A stretch of DNA of 64,000 nucleotides from Agrococcus sp. SGAir0287 (GCF_005484985.1 NZ_CP027942.1:310001-374000); one strand, 5' to 3'. Counted from the stretch's first letter, positions 10,408 through 19,263 are shown. Translations and numbers: made by a program. Notes: generated by a model from the letters alone, not told the origin.

Positions 10408-11060
10408 GGGAGCCACAGCCGATCGTGCGCGTCGTCGTCGCCGACGACCACGCCGCCGTGCGCGCGGGCATCGCCGCGGTGCTCGCCGCCGATCCGAGCA
10501 TCGTCGTCGTCGGCGAGGCGGCGGACGGCCGCGCCGCGGTGCAGCAGGCGACGGCGCTGCGCCCCGACGTCGTGCTCATGGACGTGCGGATGCCGCGGCT
10601 CGACGGCATCGCCGCGACCGCCGAGGTCGTCGCGCTCGGCGTCGCGGTGCTCGTGCTCACGACGTACGACGTCGACGAGCACGTCGACGGCGCGCTCGCT
10701 GCGGGCGCATCCGGCTACCTGCTGAAGACCGCGGAGCCGGACGCGATCATCGCCGGCGTGCGCCGCGTCGCTGCCGGCGAGGGCGTGCTGGCGCCAGAGG
10801 TGACCATGCGCGTGCTGGAGCGGATGCGGTCGACGCCGCAGGAGGCGGTCGCGCCGCCCGCGGGGATCGACGAGCTCACGGCGCGCGAGCGCGAGGTGCT
10901 CGTCGGCCTCGGGGAGGGCCTCTCCAACGCGCAGCTCGCGGATCGCCTCGGCATCTCGGAGCCGACGGTGAAGACGCACGTGTCGCGCGTGCTCGCGAAG
11001 CTCGGCGCGCCGTCGCGCATGCGCGCCGCGGTGCTCGCGCGCGACGCCGGCCTCGTCTGA
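10404..11060 (+). CDS. NarL/FixJ response regulator (LuxR-type HTH)
   Basis: A 218-residue regulator. The receiver domain has the acidic pair in VVADDH, the phospho-acceptor Asp60 in VVLMDVRMP, Thr in VLTTYD and Lys in LLKTAEP. The C-terminal LuxR helix-turn-helix is LTAREREVLVGLGEGLSN with recognition helix near EPTVKTHVSRVLAKL. The GTG start overlaps the kinase stop. Targets are not adjacent in an obvious way. Confidence 0.93.
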   Translation: MREPQPIVRVVVADDHAAVRAGIAAVLAADPSIVVVGEAADGRAAVQQATALRPDVVLMDVRMPRLDGIAATAEVVALGVAVLVLTTYDVDEHVDGALAAGASGYLLKTAEPDAIIAGVRRVAAGEGVLAPEVTMRVLERMRSTPQEAVAPPAGIDELTAREREVLVGLGEGLSNAQLADRLGISEPTVKTHVSRVLAKLGAPSRMRAAVLARDAGLV

Positions 11061-11078
11061 CCCGACAGGCTCGAGGTT

Positions 11079-11110
11079 CTCGGCCGGATGCGACCTCGCA
11101 TCCGGCCGAG
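11079..11110. terminator. Hairpin terminator, GAGGTTCTCGGCC family, copy 1
   Basis: CTCGGCCGGATGCG (11079-11092) and its perfect inverse (11097-11110) surround a 4-base loop. The preceding bases give the core GAGGTTCTCGGCC shared with elements at 27679 and 58053. It lies between convergent genes and can serve both. Confidence 0.8.
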
Positions 11111-11114
11111 CTCC

Positions 11115-12050
11115 TCACTCCTGGGGGAGGGCGAGGCTCGCGGAGCCGATCGCCGTCGACCAGCGGCCGAGGGCGGCGGGCACGATGCGTCGCGGCTGCG
11201 GCACCGACTGCAGCGGTGCGAGCGCGTCGAGCTCCTGCTCGACGATCGGCAGCAGGATCGAGTGCGCCGCCATGCCCACCGAGCCGCCCAGCACGACGAT
11301 CTCGGGGTCGAACGCCGGCAGCATCCGTCGCAGCGCGGCGGCGATCGCGATGCCCGCGTCGCCGACGGCGCCGATGGATGCGGGATCCCCCGCGAGCGCG
11401 GCATCCACGAGATCCTTCGCCGTCACGGGGCGGCCGCCCGCGAGCGTGCGCGCCGCGGCGATGCGGGAGCCGACGCGGGCGAGCGCCTGCCCGCCGGCGA
11501 ACGCCTCGAGGCATCCGTGCGCCTCGCACGAGCACAGCGGACCGTCCTCGACGACGGTGACGTGCCCGAGCTCGCCCGCGAACCCGTGCGCACCGCGCAG
11601 CGGCCGCCCGCCGATGACCAGCGCGCCGCCGACGCCCGTGCCGAGCGACACGAGCAGCAGCGACTGCGCGCCGCGGCCCGCGCCCAGGCGGTGCTCGCCG
11701 AGGCCGTGCGCGTTGCCGTCGTTGTCGACGACGACCGGGAGGTCGACGCGCGCGGCGACGGCGTCGCGCACGGGGAAGCCGCGGATGCGGAAGTGCGCCG
11801 CCCACGCGATCGTCGACGCGTCGGGCGTCAGCCACGCCGCGATGCCGAGCCCGAGGCGCTCGGGCATCGGCTGCGCGGCCTCGGCGAGCGCTGCGCGCAG
11901 CTCGTCGGCGGTGCGGGCGATCTCGTCGAGCAGGCCTTCGGCGGATCGGATGCGGTGCTCGCGCCACGACCGGTGCAGCACCTCGCCCGACTCGGTCATC
12001 GCGACGCCCGCGACCTTGGTGCCGCCGACGTCGATCCCGAGCACAGTCAC
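11115..12050 (-). CDS. ROK family sugar kinase / glucokinase-like protein
   Basis: A 311-residue protein. The ATP-binding loop LGIDVGGTKVAG is at the N-terminus, the ROK signature is around residues 120-150 (VVVDNDGNAHGLGEH, with VSLGTGVGGALV), and the ROK zinc motif CSCEAHGCLEAFAGG is present. There is no N-terminal helix-turn-helix, so it is an enzyme rather than a ROK repressor. It probably phosphorylates glucose, N-acetylmannosamine or a related sugar. The start GTG is preceded by CAGGAT at 6 bases, a leaderless layout. The sugar is not decided by the sequence. Confidence 0.87.
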   Translation of the reverse strand: MTVLGIDVGGTKVAGVAMTESGEVLHRSWREHRIRSAEGLLDEIARTADELRAALAEAAQPMPERLGLGIAAWLTPDASTIAWAAHFRIRGFPVRDAVAARVDLPVVVDNDGNAHGLGEHRLGAGRGAQSLLLVSLGTGVGGALVIGGRPLRGAHGFAGELGHVTVVEDGPLCSCEAHGCLEAFAGGQALARVGSRIAAARTLAGGRPVTAKDLVDAALAGDPASIGAVGDAGIAIAAALRRMLPAFDPEIVVLGGSVGMAAHSILLPIVEQELDALAPLQSVPQPRRIVPAALGRWSTAIGSASLALPQE

Positions 12051-12277
12051 CGCACCATCCTGCCGTGCGCGGCATGCGACGGCGGACACCGCTGCTCGCT
12101 GCTCGCTGCGCCTTCGCCGCCGCTCGCGAGCGGAGAGGCGCCGACCCGCGCCCCTCCGCTCGACCCGACACGGGAGGTCGAGCCGACGCATCGCTGCGCC
12201 ACGTGGATGACGAATGGGGTGGGCATCGCATGACGGTTGCGCGCGGCTTCATGCGGCCCGGGCGTGTCGGCGCGCGG

Positions 12278-13867
12278 TCAGGGACCGAGGGTGACGAGGC
12301 AGGTCGTCGGGTCATCGAGCTGCGGCAGCGTGACGATGAGGGGCGTCTGCCCCGTCGTCGTCGGCGTCAGCGCGACCTCATGCGCTGCCGAGCAGATGCC
12401 GGCCACGTCGATCGCGTCGACCTGGAACGTCACCGCGTCGGCGGTGGCGACCCAGGCGCCGTCGACGAGCGTGCCGTCGACGGAGGTCGCGACGAGTCCC
12501 GCCGGCGCAGCGACCTGGTACGTCGCACCTGGGACGAGTCCCGTGACGACGAAGGTCGTGCTGACGGAGATGGGGGAGGTCGGCGCCCACGTCGGCTGCG
12601 CGGCGAGCGTCAGCGTCGGCACCTCGACCGGCGGAGGTTCGACGGGCGGCGGCTCGACCGGGGGAGGCTCGACGGGCGGAGGGTCGACGGGCGGAGGCTC
12701 GACCGGCGCCGGGTCGACGGGCGGGGGGTCGATCGGTGCGGGGTCGACGGGCGTGGGATCGACCCTCGGTGCGGGCTCGGCGGGCGGCGGCTCGGCAGGC
12801 GCCTCCGTCTCCGGCGGCGTCGCGGGCGACGAGACCGAGGGCGTCGTGATCGGCGTCGCAGGGGCGGGCGCGGCATCCGGCGCCGTGGGCGCCGTGGGCG
12901 CCGTGGTCTGCTCGTCCTCGGCGACGGGCTGCGGAGCAGGAACGGGCTCCGTCATCGGGACCGACGGCGTCGGCGCCGCGGTCGCGGGCGTCGTCGCCGC
13001 AGGCATCGGCGTCGCCGCCGGCGCCTGCACGGGCGAGAACGCCGCGACGCTCGCGACGACGACGACCGTCGTCGCCGCCGTCATGCCCAACACGGCGATG
13101 CCGGCGACGAGCGGCTTGGGCACGATCGTCCCGACGGCGGCCTGCGCCACGCTCGCGCGGGAGGATGCTGCCATCCCGCCGCCCACGAGCAGCGGCACGA
13201 CCGCGAAGACCCAGCGACCGAAGCCGCGGCCGCCGCGCACCTCGAGGCAATGGTCGCAGCGCGAGACGTGCGCGATCGCGGCGCGACCCTTCGAGCGCGC
13301 GTGCACGGCGCACTCGCCGCCGGCGCGCTCCATGAGCACCGCCTGCAGCTCCGCACGCAGGGCACGGCGGGCGCGCAGCGCGAGCACGGCGACGGCGTTG
13401 GCCGACATCCCCATGTCGCGTGCGACGTCGCGCACGGGCTCGTCGTCGATCACGGTGCGCCTGAGCACCTCGCGGTGGCGCTCGGACAGCGCGCCGAACG
13501 CCTCGCGGACCGGCGCGAGCGCATCCACGTCGTCGACGGCCATGGCCCCGAGTCGTGTGTCGGCGATCGACGCGAGGGCGTCGTCCGCGACCTCCGAGCC
13601 GACGACGGCCTGCCCATCCTTCGAGCGCACGACGTCGATCGCGCGGAAGCGCACGCCACGCGCGAGGTAGGCGGCGGGATCGCGGATGTCCTCGCCGCGG
13701 TCGATCCGATCGATGAGCTCGACGACGGTCGCGGAGACGACGTCCTCGGCGACCTCTCGCCGACGCACGACGCGCTGGGCGATCGCGGTCAGGCGCGGCT
13801 GGAGCGCATCCCATTCGTCGCGGAGGACGGCGCGGATCGCCGCGGTCTCGTGCAGCTCGAGCGTCAT
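12278..13867 (-). CDS. One-piece sigma / zinc-finger / membrane protein (ECF-like), copy 2
   Basis: A 529-residue paralogue of the gene at 6266-8188. Region 2 (about residues 20-85, VAEDVVSATVVELIDRI) and region 4 (118-175, FGALSERHREVLRRTV and VRDVARDMGMSANAVAVL) are both intact. A ZAS motif follows: H200-x3-C204-x2-C207. The block ERAGGE...HARS.G.AA.AHV..CD.C is shared with copy 1. Two hydrophobic segments lie near 219-236 and 258-283. An exterior Pro-rich spacer of PPPVE/PPPVD repeats ends in a roughly 110-residue beta-rich domain with two cysteines. Start: the ATG has AGGAG seven bases upstream; a GTG two codons earlier lacks spacing. Likely a self-inhibited, membrane-tethered sigma factor; the signal is unknown. 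Confidence 0.82.
   Translation of the reverse strand: MTLELHETAAIRAVLRDEWDALQPRLTAIAQRVVRRREVAEDVVSATVVELIDRIDRGEDIRDPAAYLARGVRFRAIDVVRSKDGQAVVGSEVADDALASIADTRLGAMAVDDVDALAPVREAFGALSERHREVLRRTVIDDEPVRDVARDMGMSANAVAVLALRARRALRAELQAVLMERAGGECAVHARSKGRAAIAHVSRCDHCLEVRGGRGFGRWVFAVVPLLVGGGMAASSRASVAQAAVGTIVPKPLVAGIAVLGMTAATTVVVVASVAAFSPVQAPAATPMPAATTPATAAPTPSVPMTEPVPAPQPVAEDEQTTAPTAPTAPDAAPAPATPITTPSVSSPATPPETEAPAEPPPAEPAPRVDPTPVDPAPIDPPPVDPAPVEPPPVDPPPVEPPPVEPPPVEPPPVEVPTLTLAAQPTWAPTSPISVSTTFVVTGLVPGATYQVAAPAGLVATSVDGTLVDGAWVATADAVTFQVDAIDVAGICSAAHEVALTPTTTGQTPLIVTLPQLDDPTTCLVTLGP
12627..12790. repeat. 15-bp tandem repeat encoding Pro-rich spacer
   Basis: On the minus strand about eleven units encode PPPVE, PPPVD, DPAPV and similar pentapeptides. 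The unit on the plus strand is close to GACGGGCGGAGGCTC. It lies inside the second sigma-like gene and probably varies in copy number. Confidence 0.8.
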
Positions 13868-13989
13868 CGCCACTCCTCTCGCGTCGACGTCGCATCGCGC
13901 GGGCGAGCGGCGGGGCCGAGTGCCGATGCTAGCCGCGCCATGTGAGGGATCATCAGTCCTGTACCCCGTCGTGGGGGCAGGATGGTGTC

Positions 13990-14616
13990 GTGCGCATCCT
14001 CGTCACCGGCTTCGAGCCCTTCGGCGGCGACCCCGAGAACGCGAGCCGCGAGGCGGTGCTGCGCCTCGCCTCTCACGCCGCCGCCGGCGACGAGGTCGTG
14101 ACGGGCGTGCTGCCCGTCGCGTTCGCGACGGCACCGCTCGCGCTCCGTGCGCTCGTCGACGCCCACGCCCCGGATGCCGTGCTCGCCGTCGGGGAGGCCG
14201 GCGGTCGCGCGGTGGTGACGCCCGAGCGCCATGGGCGCAACCGCATGGACGCGCGGATCCCCGACGAGCGCGGTGACCAGCCGCGCGGCGCGGCCATCGA
14301 CGACGGCGCCCCCGCGCGTCCCGCGACCCTCGACGTCGATCTGCTCGTCGCCGCGATCCGCGAGGCCGGCGTCCCCGCGGAGGCGTCGGAGGATGCGGGA
14401 GGCTTCGTCTGCAACCGCATCGCCGTCGAGGTCGCCGGGCTCGGCGTGCCCGCGGCGTTCGTGCACGTGCCCGCCGTCCGATCCAGCGGCGTCGCAGGGG
14501 TGGGGGCCGAGACCGACGCGGTCGGCGGTGCAGCGACCGCCCTCACGATCGACGACCTGGCGACGGCGCTCGCCGCGTGCGTGCGGGCGGCGGCATCCGA
14601 GGTCGCCGCGCGCTGA
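13990..14616 (+). CDS. pcp: Pyroglutamyl-peptidase I
   Basis: A 208-residue cytosolic cysteine peptidase that removes N-terminal pyroglutamate. The N-terminus VRILVTGFEPFGGDPENAS is the family signature. The motif VGEAGGRAVVTPERHGRNRMD holds the first active-site region (Glu in place of the usual Gln of GQAGGR). The catalytic Cys is in GGFVCNR and the catalytic His in AFVHVP. The start GTG has CAGGAT 6 bases upstream. The last 50 bases are the first unit of a 70-bp tandem repeat that continues past the stop, so the C-terminus may have been changed recently. Confidence 0.92.
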   Translation: MRILVTGFEPFGGDPENASREAVLRLASHAAAGDEVVTGVLPVAFATAPLALRALVDAHAPDAVLAVGEAGGRAVVTPERHGRNRMDARIPDERGDQPRGAAIDDGAPARPATLDVDLLVAAIREAGVPAEASEDAGGFVCNRIAVEVAGLGVPAAFVHVPAVRSSGVAGVGAETDAVGGAATALTIDDLATALAACVRAAASEVAAR

Positions 14617-14725
14617 CGGTCTGCGGCCTGACGTCGGCGCTCGCTGCGTGCGTGCGGGTGACGGCATCCGAGGTCCGCGTGCTGACGGTCTGCGGCCCGG
14701 CGTCGGCGCTCGCCGCGTGCGTCGG
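14564..14725 (+). repeat. About 70-bp tandem repeat across the pcp 3' end
   Basis: Units begin with CGGCGCTCG at 14564, 14635 and 14704, with periods 71 and 69. The first lies inside pcp; the second and a partial third are outside. Units also share GCATCCGAGGTC and GCTGACGGTCTGCGG. The remaining bases 14726-14938 show no gene or clear structure. Confidence 0.8.
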
Positions 14726-14938
14726 GCGTGCGGTCGTGCCTCGGGCTGCGTCATGGCCCGTGCGGCGTGCGTGCGACCTCGGCGCCGCCCGTCGTGCTGC
14801 GTGCGTCGATGCGCGACGCCGGCGTCGCTCCATCGTGCCGGCTCGGTCGGTCGAGTCGCGCGGGTCGATGCTGCGGTCCGCGCGTCGATCGTGTGCGTCG
14901 CTTGCGGGGATGTCGAGCCGGTCCGCGGATCGCCGAGC

Positions 14939-15604
14939 TCAGCGCGCGGCGTCGCCCGCGGCGGCCGCGCGCTCGACCCACCGAGGCGGCGTCGTCGGGC
15001 TGAGCATCGGCACGAGCTCGCCCGCCTCGCACCGCTCGACGAGCTGCGCCATGCGGCGCGCGCGCGTCTCGTCGCGCTTCGCCGACGCGACCCAGTGGAG
15101 CGCGGCCTTGCGGTAGCTGGGCGAGGCCGCGCCGAGAAACGCGGTCGCGACGGGACTCGCGGCGAGCGCCGCCTGCTCGGCGGGCGCGAGGTCGACGGAT
15201 GCCTGCTCGTGGGAGTAGGTCGCGGTGCGGTCGGGCAGACGTCGCTCGTAGGCGGCGATGCCGGCAGGATGCATGCGGCCCTCGACGAGCAGCCGCTCGA
15301 CGTGCGCGACGTTGACGGCCGACCACGTGCTCACCGACTTCCGAGGGGTCCAGCGCTGGCGGCGCGTGTGCTCGTCGATCGGCTGCGAGACGGAGTCGAT
15401 CCAGCCGAAGCAGAGCGCCTCGGGCACCGCATCCGCCCATCCGAGCCCAGGATCCGCCACGGGCGACGACCGCTTGTGGATGCCCATCCACAGCTCGGTC
15501 GCCGTCTCGTGGTTCGCCTCGAACCAGGAGCGGAGCTCGGCCGCGTCGCGGAAGAAGAGCGCGGGACGCTCGGCGCTCCCGCCTGGCGTACCCGGCGACG
15601 TCAT
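14939..15604 (-). CDS. YdeI/OmpD-associated family protein
   Basis: A 221-residue cytosolic protein. The N-terminal half has the family pattern ELWMGIHKRSS then PEALCFGWIDS and RRQRWTPRKSVSTWS. The C-terminal half shows PSYRKAALHWVASAKRDETRARRMAQLVE, the typical RK-rich helix of the YdeI-type domain. Members are linked to resistance to cationic peptides or bacteriocins in some bacteria; the mechanism is unknown. The ATG start overlaps no neighbour; the 3' end is next to the tandem repeat behind pcp. Confidence 0.85.
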   Translation of the reverse strand: MTSPGTPGGSAERPALFFRDAAELRSWFEANHETATELWMGIHKRSSPVADPGLGWADAVPEALCFGWIDSVSQPIDEHTRRQRWTPRKSVSTWSAVNVAHVERLLVEGRMHPAGIAAYERRLPDRTATYSHEQASVDLAPAEQAALAASPVATAFLGAASPSYRKAALHWVASAKRDETRARRMAQLVERCEAGELVPMLSPTTPPRWVERAAAAGDAAR

Positions 15605-15672
15605 GCCGTCAGGATGCCACGCGCGTGCGACACCGCCGCCCGTCGCGGGCCCCGTGCGGCACAGCCTCGCCC

Positions 15673-15790
15673 GGTGATCGGCGACTTCGGCACGGGCCAG
15701 CCCCGGTGATTGGCGACTTCGGCACGGTTGAAGTCGCCAATCGACGGCGGAAGTCGCCAATCGACGGCGGAAGTCGCCAATCGACGGTGG
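15673..15790. repeat. Palindromic plus 20-bp tandem repeat (GAAGTCGCCAATCGACGGCG)
   Basis: Two direct copies of GGTGAT(C/T)GGCGACTTCGGC occur at 15673 and 15706. They are followed by their inverse as three perfect or near-perfect 20-bp tandem units from 15730 to 15789. The whole forms an array that can fold on itself. It lies between the YdeI-like start and the aldolase stop. Confidence 0.8.
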
Positions 15791-15815
15791 TCGAGGCCGC
15801 CGCGGATGACGCGCG

Positions 15816-16868
15816 CTACGCCGACGCCACCGCCGCGCGCACCGCCGCGGCGAACGCATCCACGTCGGCCTCCGTCGTGTCCCACGAGCACATCCAGCGG
15901 ACCTCGCCCGAGGTGCCGTTCCAGTCGTAGAACATGAACGACTCGCGCACGCGATCCGCGACGCCGGCGGGGAGGTGCGCGAAGACGCCGTTCGCCTGCG
16001 TGGGCTGCACGAAGTCCACGCCGTCGACGCCCTCGAGCGCCGCGCGCAGCCGTGCCGCCATCGCGTTCGCGTGCCGTGCGTTCTCGAGCCAGACGTCGCC
16101 GTCGTAGAGGGCGAGCAGCTGCGCCGAGAGGAAGCGCATCTTCGACGCGAGCTGCATGTCGAGCTTGCGCAGGTACGTGAGCCCGGCGCCCGCGCGCTCC
16201 GAGAGCGTCACGACGGCCTCGGCGGCGAGCGCGCCGTCCTTCGTGCCGCCGAGGGAGAGGATGTCGACGCCCGCGTCGGTGAGGAAGGCATGCAGCGGCG
16301 CGTCGAGCGCGGCCGCCGCGTTGGCGATGCGCGCGCCGTCGACGTGCAGCAGCATGCCGCGCTCGTGCGCGTGGTCGGCGAGGGCTCGGATCTCGTCGGC
16401 CGTGTACAGCGTGCCGATCTCCGTCGACTGGGTGATCGACACGATGCCCGGCTGCGCGCGGTGCTCGTCGCCGAATCCCCACGCCTCGCGATCGACGAGC
16501 TCGGGCGTCAGCTTGCCGTCGGGCGTCGGCACCGTGAGCAGCTTGAGGCCGCCGACGCGCTCGGGGGCGCCGCCCTCGTCGACCTGGATGTGCGCGCCGC
16601 TCGAGCAGATGACCGCTCCCCAGCGCGGCAGGCACGACTGGAGCGCGAGCACGTTGGCGCCGGTGCCGTTGAAGACGGGGAAGGCCTCCGCCTGCGGTCC
16701 GAGGTGCCGACGCACGACCTCCTGCAGCCGCACGGTGTACGGGTCCGCGCCGTACGAGACGACGTGCCCCTCGTTCGCGGTCGCGATCGCGGCGAGCACC
16801 GCCGGGTGCACGCCCGCGTAGTTGTCGCTCGCGAAGGTGCGGATGCTGGGGTCGTGGATCTGCTGCAC
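15816..16868 (-). CDS. Low-specificity threonine aldolase (PLP enzyme)
   Basis: A 350-residue PLP-dependent enzyme that cleaves threonine to glycine and acetaldehyde. It begins near FASDNYAGVHP and shows NGTGANVLAL (cofactor phosphate site), HVDGARIANAAAAL (Asp binding the pyridine N, Arg) and the Schiff-base Lys in LSLGGTKDG. The C-terminal domain ends near the array at 15790. A GTG start preceded by GAGGATGGA was chosen; the long upstream open frame is Arg-rich and not protein-like. Some members act on beta-hydroxy amino acids in general. Confidence 0.9.
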   Translation of the reverse strand: MQQIHDPSIRTFASDNYAGVHPAVLAAIATANEGHVVSYGADPYTVRLQEVVRRHLGPQAEAFPVFNGTGANVLALQSCLPRWGAVICSSGAHIQVDEGGAPERVGGLKLLTVPTPDGKLTPELVDREAWGFGDEHRAQPGIVSITQSTEIGTLYTADEIRALADHAHERGMLLHVDGARIANAAAALDAPLHAFLTDAGVDILSLGGTKDGALAAEAVVTLSERAGAGLTYLRKLDMQLASKMRFLSAQLLALYDGDVWLENARHANAMAARLRAALEGVDGVDFVQPTQANGVFAHLPAGVADRVRESFMFYDWNGTSGEVRWMCSWDTTEADVDAFAAAVRAAVASA

Positions 16869-16971
16869 GACTCCATCCTCGCGGGTCCGCGGGTCGCATG
16901 CCGACCAGGTCGGCGGAACGGCCGAAGGCGGCCCCGGCGCGAGCAGGGACCGCCTTCGATCAGCGGATGCG

Positions 16972-19263
16972 TCAGGCCGAGCGGCGGCGACGCACGACCA
17001 GGCCGAGGCCGATCGCGAGCAGCAGCGCGGCGAGCGCGACGGCCGGGCCGGCGAGCTCGGCGCCGGTCTGCGGCAGCGAGCCACCGGCGCCGCCCGCGGC
17101 GGGCGGGGCGCTGGGCGAGGTCCCCGGCTGCGACGGCGCGGGCTGCGACGGCTCCGGCTCCTCGGTCGGCGGCACGTCGTCGGCGGCCACGGCGACGGTC
17201 ACGTCGACCCACTCGGTTGCGACACCGCCGCTCTCGCCAATCACCTCGGTCGCGTAGCGAACCGTGAAGAGGTCGCCCTCCGTGTCCTCGGGGATGGTGA
17301 TCGTGACGGTCGCGCGACCGGTCTCGTTCGACCCCTGACCGTTGTCGGGCTGCGGCACGGGGGCGCCGTCGACCGGGATCGACGGCACGAGCACGACGGT
17401 GTTGTCGACCGGCACCTCGGCGAGCACCGTCCCGGGAGCGGCAGCCGGCACGGCGTCCGCGTACGACGAGTCGAGCTCGATGCCGGGAGCGGACGCCGTC
17501 TCCGGGGCCACGGTCGCGACGACCTCGGTCGGGTTCGGCTCCGTCGACGTGAACGACAGCGACGAGAGCGCCACGGTGATCTCGTCGCCCGGGGCGAACA
17601 CCTGGTCGAGCGACGTCACCTCGGTGACGCCTACCGACTGCTGCAGGTACGTCGGCACGAGGCCCACGTTCTCGGGGCGGCCGAGGAAGTTCGCCGTGGC
17701 CTGCCAGTCGACGACGCCCGACTCCTGCAGGTTCGTGCCCTCGCCGAGCACCGTGAAGCCGTCGGCTCCGTCGAGGAGGAACGTGTTCGACGCGACGCGG
17801 TACGTGCCCGCGGGGTCGATGGGCGCGCCGTTCAGGAACACGGCCACGACGCGGGCGCCGACGGGGGCGGCCGGGTCGTAGATGTACGACAGCTGCGGCG
17901 ACAGGCCGAGCGCGAGCATCGGGCGCGGCGGGCGCGGGTCGAACTGCTGCTCGAGCAGCGTCACGACCTGCTCGCCCGTGAGGTCGATCGTGCCGATCGT
18001 GTTGCTGAACGACGTGACGTTGAAGGCCTCGCGGAACGTGACGATGCCGTCGGCGTTCGGGTCGAGGTCGGCGCGGAGGCCACCGGGGTTCATGATGCCG
18101 AAGTCGGCGTCGAGACCGAACTCGTTCACGGTCTCGAGCGCGATCTCGGCGATGAGGTTGCCGAGCGGCGACTCGGCGCCGCGGTTCGAGGGCGTCCCCG
18201 TGTTCGGCGTGTTGTTCCGCGACGCGGCGTTGAACGGCGCGCCGATCGTGCCGATCTCCTCGTCGCCGAGCTCTGCCGCATCCTCGTACGCGGCGCGCAC
18301 GATCGCGACGGACTCCGCGTCGAAGGTCTCGGCGGGCAGCGGCTCGGTCGACTCGATCTGCTCCTCCGTCATCTCCGTGACGGGGAGGTTCGCGGCGGAG
18401 ACGGTGGTGACCGTCGTGACCTCGCCGTCGTTCGCGACCGTGAGCTGGATGCGCGCGAGGACGTTGCCCGATGCACCCGCCTGCACCACCGGAGCGCCGG
18501 ACGGCGTCGTGGCCGACGTCGTCTCGTGCGAGTGCCCCGTGAACGCGGCGTCGACGTCGTCCGAGAGGCCCGACGCGACGACGGCCGTGCCCTCGTGCAC
18601 GAGGGCCACGACGATGTCCGCCTCGGGGTTGTCGGGGGTGTCGATGCCGTCGGAGAGCAGCGCGGCCCACTCGTTCGTCGCGGCGATCGGGTCGGTGAAC
18701 TCGAGGCCCTCGATGCCCGCGGGGCTCACGATGGTGGGCGTCGACTCCGTCACCGTGCCGACGTAGCCGACGCGCAGGCCGCTGTCCGTCGTGATGATCT
18801 CGAAGGGCGGCAGCGCGGGCTCGCCCGTGGCCTCGTCGATGACGTTCGCACCGAGGTAGGGGAAGTCGACGAGCGGCTGCACGCGCTCGGTGAGGTCGGC
18901 GAAGCCCTGGTCGAACTCGTGGTTGCCGACCGCCGACACCTCGAGGCCGGCCTCGTCGAGCAGGTCGAGCGTCGGCACGTCCTGGGCGACGGCGGACTCG
19001 AACGTCGAGCCGCCGATCGAGTCGCCCGCGGACGAGAAGACCGTGTCGGGGTTCGCGGCGCGGATGGCGGCGACCTGCTGCGCGATGTTCGGTGCCGTGG
19101 GCAGCGCGCCGTGGAAGTCGGTGATGTTCAGCAGGTCGACGGTGATGCTGCCATCGTCGTTGAGCGTCGCGGAGGCCGGTGCGGCGACGCCGAGGCCGAG
19201 CGCGATGGCGCCCGCCGCGGCGACGGCGGAGAGGGCTCCGCGACGCGCGTTCGATCGAGTCAT
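16972..19263 (-). CDS. Secreted 5'-nucleotidase / cyclic phosphodiesterase with LPQTG anchor
   Basis: A 763-residue exported UshA-like enzyme. A signal peptide spans residues 1-33, ending in APASA. The metallophosphatase motifs are DFHGALPTA, AGDSIGGS, GNHEFDQGF and GHSHE. The C-terminal 5'-nucleotidase domain begins near residue 330 and has NPGGLRADL. A Pro-rich stalk then leads to LPQTG near residues 730-734, a hydrophobic segment and RRRR: a sortase signal that fixes it to the wall. It would hydrolyse extracellular nucleotides and release phosphate and nucleosides. Active-site metal ligands look complete. Confidence 0.92.
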   Translation of the reverse strand: MTRSNARRGALSAVAAAGAIALGLGVAAPASATLNDDGSITVDLLNITDFHGALPTAPNIAQQVAAIRAANPDTVFSSAGDSIGGSTFESAVAQDVPTLDLLDEAGLEVSAVGNHEFDQGFADLTERVQPLVDFPYLGANVIDEATGEPALPPFEIITTDSGLRVGYVGTVTESTPTIVSPAGIEGLEFTDPIAATNEWAALLSDGIDTPDNPEADIVVALVHEGTAVVASGLSDDVDAAFTGHSHETTSATTPSGAPVVQAGASGNVLARIQLTVANDGEVTTVTTVSAANLPVTEMTEEQIESTEPLPAETFDAESVAIVRAAYEDAAELGDEEIGTIGAPFNAASRNNTPNTGTPSNRGAESPLGNLIAEIALETVNEFGLDADFGIMNPGGLRADLDPNADGIVTFREAFNVTSFSNTIGTIDLTGEQVVTLLEQQFDPRPPRPMLALGLSPQLSYIYDPAAPVGARVVAVFLNGAPIDPAGTYRVASNTFLLDGADGFTVLGEGTNLQESGVVDWQATANFLGRPENVGLVPTYLQQSVGVTEVTSLDQVFAPGDEITVALSSLSFTSTEPNPTEVVATVAPETASAPGIELDSSYADAVPAAAPGTVLAEVPVDNTVVLVPSIPVDGAPVPQPDNGQGSNETGRATVTITIPEDTEGDLFTVRYATEVIGESGGVATEWVDVTVAVAADDVPPTEEPEPSQPAPSQPGTSPSAPPAAGGAGGSLPQTGAELAGPAVALAALLLAIGLGLVVRRRRSA

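Noticed and set aside
14617..14938. A small gene between pcp and the YdeI-like gene
   Set aside because: Frames are short, repetitive and without start signals; only the tandem repeat is evident.
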